A stretch of 8,724 nucleotides of DNA. Source: Candidatus Avelusimicrobium facis (GTDB lineage Bacteria; Elusimicrobiota; Elusimicrobia; Elusimicrobiales; Elusimicrobiaceae). Within the stretch, counting starts at the first letter, position 1; every line of letters starts with the position of its first letter. Below, piece by piece: positions 6,134 to 8,724 of this stretch. The notes under the pieces were generated by a model. It was not told where the DNA came from, did no database searches, and saw nothing but the letters and a program-made list of their open reading frames with translations. The DNA is taken from assembly GCA_900762815.1 (NCBI GenBank), contig CAAFHX010000054.1:1-8724 (forward strand), in the 5' to 3' direction. A program made the translations under genes and the position numbers.

Positions 6134-7123
6134 ATGAAAAAAGGATTTACCTTAATTGAATTATTGATTGTGGTGTTAATCATCGGTGTATTGACGGCGG
6201 TTGCCTTGCCTCAATACCAAAAATCGGTGGACAAAAGCCGCTATGCCACCCTCATGCCTCTGGCTGCGACGGTGCGCAATGCACAGGAAACCTTTTTTAT
6301 GGCTTCGGCGCAATACAGCCCAGACTTGCAAAGCCTGGACATTCAGTTGCCCGGCACCATCAACGGCTCTAAGGTAGATATGGGCAACGGCATTTCCCTG
6401 GAAGTAACCGCCACCGGAGAGAGTGAATTTGTTTCCGCGCAAAAAGAAGGGCTGGACAACAAGTACGTGATGTACTTTGCCCGCAGCCAGAATTTCCCCA
6501 AAGAAATTCACTGCGAGGCCCTGACCGAGAGCGAACGCGCCAACCAGCTGTGCCTGGGCTTGGGTGGCGAGGAGATGGGCACCAACGGCGCTTACACCGC
6601 TTATCTGTTGGAAGGCACGGGCGACGGGAAGTTTAGCAACGGCGACAACAATGCCTCAGGCTCTAAGTACAACTCTTGGTTTAACAAGTACAACCGCGTC
6701 AACAAGGATTGTAATTGGTCCTCCAGCGGCAGCTGTTACTATCGCAGTGAGGACGGAGGCGCCGTGCTGACCGCGCAGGATAAGGGCGTGATGTACAAAT
6801 ACATGATTACCGTGGACGGCAAAGAAGTGTATTATGCCCGTTATACGGCGGAAGGGTATTTGTACGAGACGGTCGTCTACAACGAAGAGACGGGCCTCTA
6901 TGAGCAAACCCGCTACTCCGTGGACGAAAACGGCGGCACCTACACCACCACCCTGTATGAAAAGAACAATGGTTGGGCCAATCTTTCCGGTCATAAAGGT
7001 GTGAAAGAGACGGGTACCGTCAGCCGCGGCGAAGAGGACAACTGGGTACTGAGCAACGGCTCGGAAGTTCCTTCTTCCAGCAACTGTTCCGTGATGACCC
7101 GCAAAGACGCTTACTGTAAATAA
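6134..7123 (+). CDS. Type IV pilin-like protein with extended C-terminal beta-type region
   Basis: A prepilin of 329 residues. The N-terminus MKKGFTLIELLIVVLIIGVL is a class III (type IVa-like) prepilin signal: cleavage is expected after G4, F5 becomes the first mature residue and E9 is the conserved Glu+5, followed by the hydrophobic alpha1 helix. A helical region follows (KSRYATLMPLAATVRNAQ). Six cysteines form plausible disulfide pairs by spacing: C127/C140, C193/C201 and C318/C328, the last closing a terminal loop like the pilin D-region. Residues 229-279 contain Tyr/Thr-rich repeats of 12-13 residues (see findings). The protein is about twice the usual length of a major pilin. The ATG at 6134 is set by GGGAGG 5 nt upstream and by the signal; in-frame codons upstream lie in the promoter and terminator. 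Whether it is a major pilin, minor pilin or secretion pseudopilin cannot be told, because no assembly genes are in the window. Confidence 0.93.
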   Translation: MKKGFTLIELLIVVLIIGVLTAVALPQYQKSVDKSRYATLMPLAATVRNAQETFFMASAQYSPDLQSLDIQLPGTINGSKVDMGNGISLEVTATGESEFVSAQKEGLDNKYVMYFARSQNFPKEIHCEALTESERANQLCLGLGGEEMGTNGAYTAYLLEGTGDGKFSNGDNNASGSKYNSWFNKYNRVNKDCNWSSSGSCYYRSEDGGAVLTAQDKGVMYKYMITVDGKEVYYARYTAEGYLYETVVYNEETGLYEQTRYSVDENGGTYTTTLYEKNNGWANLSGHKGVKETGTVSRGEEDNWVLSNGSEVPSSSNCSVMTRKDAYCK

Positions 7124-7137
7124 GTTTATCCGTTACC

Positions 7138-7165
7138 AAAAACCCCGCTTTTAGGCGGGGTTTTT
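7138..7165. terminator. Bidirectional intrinsic terminator between pilin and uppS
   Basis: An 11-bp perfect stem, 7138-7148 with 7155-7165 (aaaaaccccgc / gcggggttttt), encloses a 6-nt loop. Five A before and five T after give a U-tract on either strand. It lies 14 nt after the pilin stop and 26 nt beyond the uppS stop, serving both convergent genes. Confidence 0.93.
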
Positions 7166-7191
7166 GCGTGTGTATAAAGATAAAAAGAAAA

Positions 7192-7890
7192 TTAAATTCC
7201 GCCGAAGCGGCGTTGGCGGCGGCGGTAATCCAGCACGGCTTTTTGCAGCTCTTGGCCGTTGAAATCCGGCCACAGCACAGGGGTAAAATACAGCTCGCTG
7301 TAGGCGCATTGCCACAGCAAAAAGTTAGACAGGCGTTGCTCGCCGGAGGTGCGGATGAGCAGCTCCGGGTCCGGCAACTGCGGCTGGTACAGGTGGGCGG
7401 CCAGGTCTTGAAGGGTGCAGGGCTGCGCCGGACGGGTGGCCAGCCAGCGGTTGACTGCGGCGACCAGCTCTTGGCGCGCGCCGTAGTTCAAGGCCAAGTT
7501 CACCGTCAGCCCCTTGTTTTGCGCCGTAGAGCGGACCAGCCGGTCCATTTTAGCTAAAATGCGGGCGTTGAGTTTGTCGCGGCTGCCGCTGATGAGGATA
7601 CGCAAATCTTGCTTATCGGCGTTTTGTTGGTACTCATCCAAGGTTTTTTCCAGCAGGTCCATTAAAGTGTCTGTTTCCTCCGGCGGGCGGGACCAATTTT
7701 CCGTGGAAAAGGCGTATAAAGTCAGGTAGCGAGTCCCCATTTTGGCGGCGGCCTCTATCGTGCGGCGCACGGCGGCGGCTCCTTCGCGGTGCCCGGCCGA
7801 ACGCGGCAGGGCGCGGCGCTGGGCCCAGCGGCCGTTGCCGTCCATAATAATGGCCACATGTTGCGGCGGGGGATTAAGTAAATCGCTCAT
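7192..7890 (-). CDS. uppS: Undecaprenyl diphosphate synthase (cis-prenyltransferase)
   Basis: Cytosolic or peripheral cis-prenyltransferase that condenses isopentenyl diphosphates onto farnesyl diphosphate, making the C55 carrier lipid used for peptidoglycan and surface polysaccharides. The 232 residues match the family. Conserved blocks are IIMDGNGRWA with catalytic D17, GHREG (33-37), AFSTENWSRP (60-69), NLALNYGAR, and the C-terminal RTSGEQRLSNFLLWQ (from residue 180) followed by SELYF. The ATG at 7890 lies nine residues before the IMDGNGRW block, as usual. A longer in-frame TTG start at 7956 would add a non-conserved leader crossing the promoter. There is no Shine-Dalgarno: the -10 TACAAT ends 6 nt before the ATG. 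In many bacteria uppS is followed by cdsA; here it stands alone, convergent with a pilin gene. Confidence 0.96.
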   Translation of the reverse strand: MSDLLNPPPQHVAIIMDGNGRWAQRRALPRSAGHREGAAAVRRTIEAAAKMGTRYLTLYAFSTENWSRPPEETDTLMDLLEKTLDEYQQNADKQDLRILISGSRDKLNARILAKMDRLVRSTAQNKGLTVNLALNYGARQELVAAVNRWLATRPAQPCTLQDLAAHLYQPQLPDPELLIRTSGEQRLSNFLLWQCAYSELYFTPVLWPDFNGQELQKAVLDYRRRQRRFGGI

Positions 7891-7896
7891 AGTTAT

Positions 7897-7928
7897 ATTG
7901 TACCTAATAATGCCGCCCTGCGGGGCAA
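7897..7928 (-). promoter_or_regulatory. Probable promoter of uppS
   Basis: On the minus strand TACAAT lies at 7902-7897, six bases before the ATG. The expected transcription start (7 nt after the last base of the -10) coincides with the A of the start codon at 7890. The best -35 candidate, TTGCCC (7928-7923), has a 20-bp spacer, which is long, so this part is weak. Confidence 0.5.
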
Positions 7929-7971
7929 ACGGAATATTTTTGGGAAAAGTTGGCAATCCTTTTTAAAACAC

Positions 7972-7999
7972 TTGCCTAATGTTTTTTTTTTGCTAAACT
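7972..7999 (+). promoter_or_regulatory. Candidate promoter of the cysteine-rich pilin gene with T10 spacer tract
   Basis: TTGCCT at 7972-7977 (-35) and an extended -10 TGCTAAACT at 7992-7999 (hexamer 7994-7999) are separated by a 16-bp spacer containing ten consecutive T (7982-7991). The predicted start is about 8006. The hexamers are imperfect, so the call is tentative, but it is the best promoter in the 187-bp gap between the uppS ATG and the pilin ATG. Confidence 0.45.
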
Positions 8000-8028
8000 T
8001 TGCGTGTAGGCAAAATTTAGCAAAAAAA
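7985..8028. repeat. 19-bp imperfect inverted repeat overlapping the pilin promoter -10
   Basis: The arm 7985-8003 is complementary to the arm 8010-8028 (gcaaaatttagcaaaaaaa) at 18 of 19 positions; the only mismatch is C7998 against A8015. The 6-nt centre is gtgtag. T-runs are on the left and A-runs on the right, so neither strand has a U-tract after the stem and it is not a terminator. The left arm covers the candidate -10, making an operator or cruciform possible. Confidence 0.8.
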
Positions 8029-8060
8029 GGCCCGGCGCATTAAAAACGCGTTTGCGGGCC
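8029..8060 (+). promoter_or_regulatory. Leader hairpin before the cysteine-rich pilin gene
   Basis: GGCCCG (8029-8034) pairs with CGGGCC (8055-8060), and an inner cgc/gcg pairing (8036-8038 with 8048-8050) is possible. It ends 4 nt before the Shine-Dalgarno AGGAGG (8065-8070), which is 7 nt from the ATG. It may stabilise the message or influence access to the ribosome binding site. The structure is seen in the sequence; the function is inferred. Confidence 0.5.
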
Positions 8061-8077
8061 GATTAGGAGGCCTTTCT

Positions 8078-8724
8078 ATGACCAAAAAACATTTGCTAAA
8101 AAAAGCCTTCACGCTGACCGAACTGCTGATCGTAGTTATTGTGTTGGGCGTGTTGGCGGCAGTGGCTGTCCCTAAGTTCTCGCGCGTGTTGGAAACGCGC
8201 CGTACCACCGAGGCCGAACACGTGTTATTCTCACTGCGTACCGAACAAGAACATCGCTGTGTACTGGGTAAACATTATCAAACCAATCCGGCTGCAATGG
8301 AGGGCTTGGCTTCTGCCAAGGGCAGCAAAAATTATAGTTATACTTTGACGGAAGTGGGGGCGAATGCCACCTCATCCAAGGGCTACAGCATCCAAATGCC
8401 CTCTTATAAACAAGGCGTACTCTGCTGCGAAGGCAGTTACTGCAGCAGCTTGAACAAAAGTTATCCGTCCTGTTCGTCCCTTTCCGTGCCGGAGGACGAG
8501 TGTGCAGGGGTTTCCTCTGCTCCGCCGTGCGAGAATTGCTCTTGTGCGGAATATGCCAGGAACCACCCGTGCCAATGCGCGCCGAACAGCTGCGCTTGCC
8601 CGGCGTACGCGGCGGCGCACCGGTGCGAATGTGCCAATGAGTGCTCTTGTGAGGAAAACCCCAATCAAGAGAAATGCCGGAACTGCTCTAACGCCACCTA
8701 TGCAGCCGCGCACCGGTGTGAATG
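8078..8724 (+). CDS. Type IV pilin-like protein with cysteine-rich repeat tail (3' end beyond window)
   Basis: The frame from the ATG at 8078 stays open to the window end: 215 full codons plus TG, probably the next cysteine codon. The start is fixed by AGGAGG at 8065-8070. The N-terminus is a prepilin signal, KKAFTLTELLIVVIVLGVL: cleavage is expected after A10, F11 is the first mature residue and E15 is Glu+5. The -1 residue is Ala, not the usual Gly. A pilin-like helix and a short globular part extend to about residue 115, with C61 the only early cysteine. From C116 onward, 19 of 99 residues are cysteine. From C154 the pattern is C-x-C-x8-C-x-C with 2-4 residue linkers: C154/C156/C165/C167, C172/C174/C183/C185, C189/C191/C200 and C203, then C214. 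YAAAHRCE occurs exactly at 177-184 and 208-215. I know no named domain with this pattern. Disulfide cross-linking or metal binding is possible. Confidence 0.9.
   Translation, partial: MTKKHLLKKAFTLTELLIVVIVLGVLAAVAVPKFSRVLETRRTTEAEHVLFSLRTEQEHRCVLGKHYQTNPAAMEGLASAKGSKNYSYTLTEVGANATSSKGYSIQMPSYKQGVLCCEGSYCSSLNKSYPSCSSLSVPEDECAGVSSAPPCENCSCAEYARNHPCQCAPNSCACPAYAAAHRCECANECSCEENPNQEKCRNCSNATYAAAHRCE
8606..8724 (+). repeat. Direct repeat inside the cysteine-rich tail
   Basis: Bases 8606-8631 and 8699-8724 are 26-nt direct copies, 93 bp (31 codons) apart, encoding YAAAHRCE twice. They differ at four positions, all third codon positions and all synonymous. The right copy is cut by the window end, so more units may follow. 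Confidence 0.8.

Noticed and set aside
7985..8028. Inverted repeat considered as a terminator of an upstream transcript
   Set aside because: On both strands the T-run precedes the stem and the A-run follows it, the reverse of an intrinsic terminator, and no gene ends there.
8372..8713. Minus-strand open frames opposite the cysteine-rich pilin tail
   Set aside because: The plus-strand frame has a start signal, a prepilin signature and a repeat whose differences are all synonymous; the opposite frame is Arg/Ala-rich without motifs.
8606..8724. Direct repeats considered as a CRISPR array or minisatellite
   Set aside because: Only two copies, within a coding frame, with in-frame spacing of 93 bp and silent differences; this is a protein repeat.

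Overview
The window looks like chromosome from a Gram-negative bacterium with a lipopolysaccharide outer membrane. It carries genes for lipid A (lpxL, lpxK), Kdo activation (kdsB), heptose precursors (hldA-type kinase, gmhB) and the undecaprenyl carrier lipid (uppS), interspersed with two type IV pilin-like genes. Several standalone pilin genes with a long C-terminal domain and paired cysteines, scattered among envelope genes, fit Elusimicrobiota, probably a gut-associated lineage. That assignment is inferred from protein style and gene content; no rRNA or other marker is present.

Layout. Positions 1-424 (minus strand) hold the start of an AT-rich gene (about 35% G+C by hand count) that runs off the left edge. 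It contrasts with the GC-rich remainder and is probably foreign. Positions 482-4816 (minus strand) form a tight five-gene operon, read lpxL, gmhB, DUF3108 lipoprotein, hldA, kdsB. Three of the four junctions overlap, and the operon ends at an intrinsic terminator at 445-474. Its promoter has an extended -10 element that nearly touches the lpxL ATG, so the transcript may be leaderless. Divergently, lpxK (4912-6021, plus strand) has its own extended -10 and an intrinsic terminator at 6038-6066.

A near-perfect consensus sigma70-type promoter (6072-6100) follows immediately and drives a 329-residue type IV pilin-like protein (6134-7123). A bidirectional terminator (7138-7165) separates it from the convergent uppS gene (7192-7890, minus strand), which also looks leaderless. 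From 7957 to 8077 lies an unusual leader/promoter region: a run of ten T inside the promoter spacer, a 19-bp imperfect inverted repeat over the -10, and a GC hairpin before a strong ribosome binding site. It precedes a second pilin-like gene (8078 to the right edge). The C-terminal part of that protein is a cysteine-rich repeat of the form C-x-C-x8-C-x-C, open at the window end.

How the genes fit together: LpxK and LpxL act late in lipid A assembly, KdsB activates Kdo for the inner core, and the HldA-type kinase and GmhB make heptose precursors. UppS supplies the carrier lipid for peptidoglycan and surface polysaccharides. The pilins would be exported through the same envelope. The strongest candidate for something undescribed is the cysteine-repeat pilin together with its possibly phase-variable, structured promoter.
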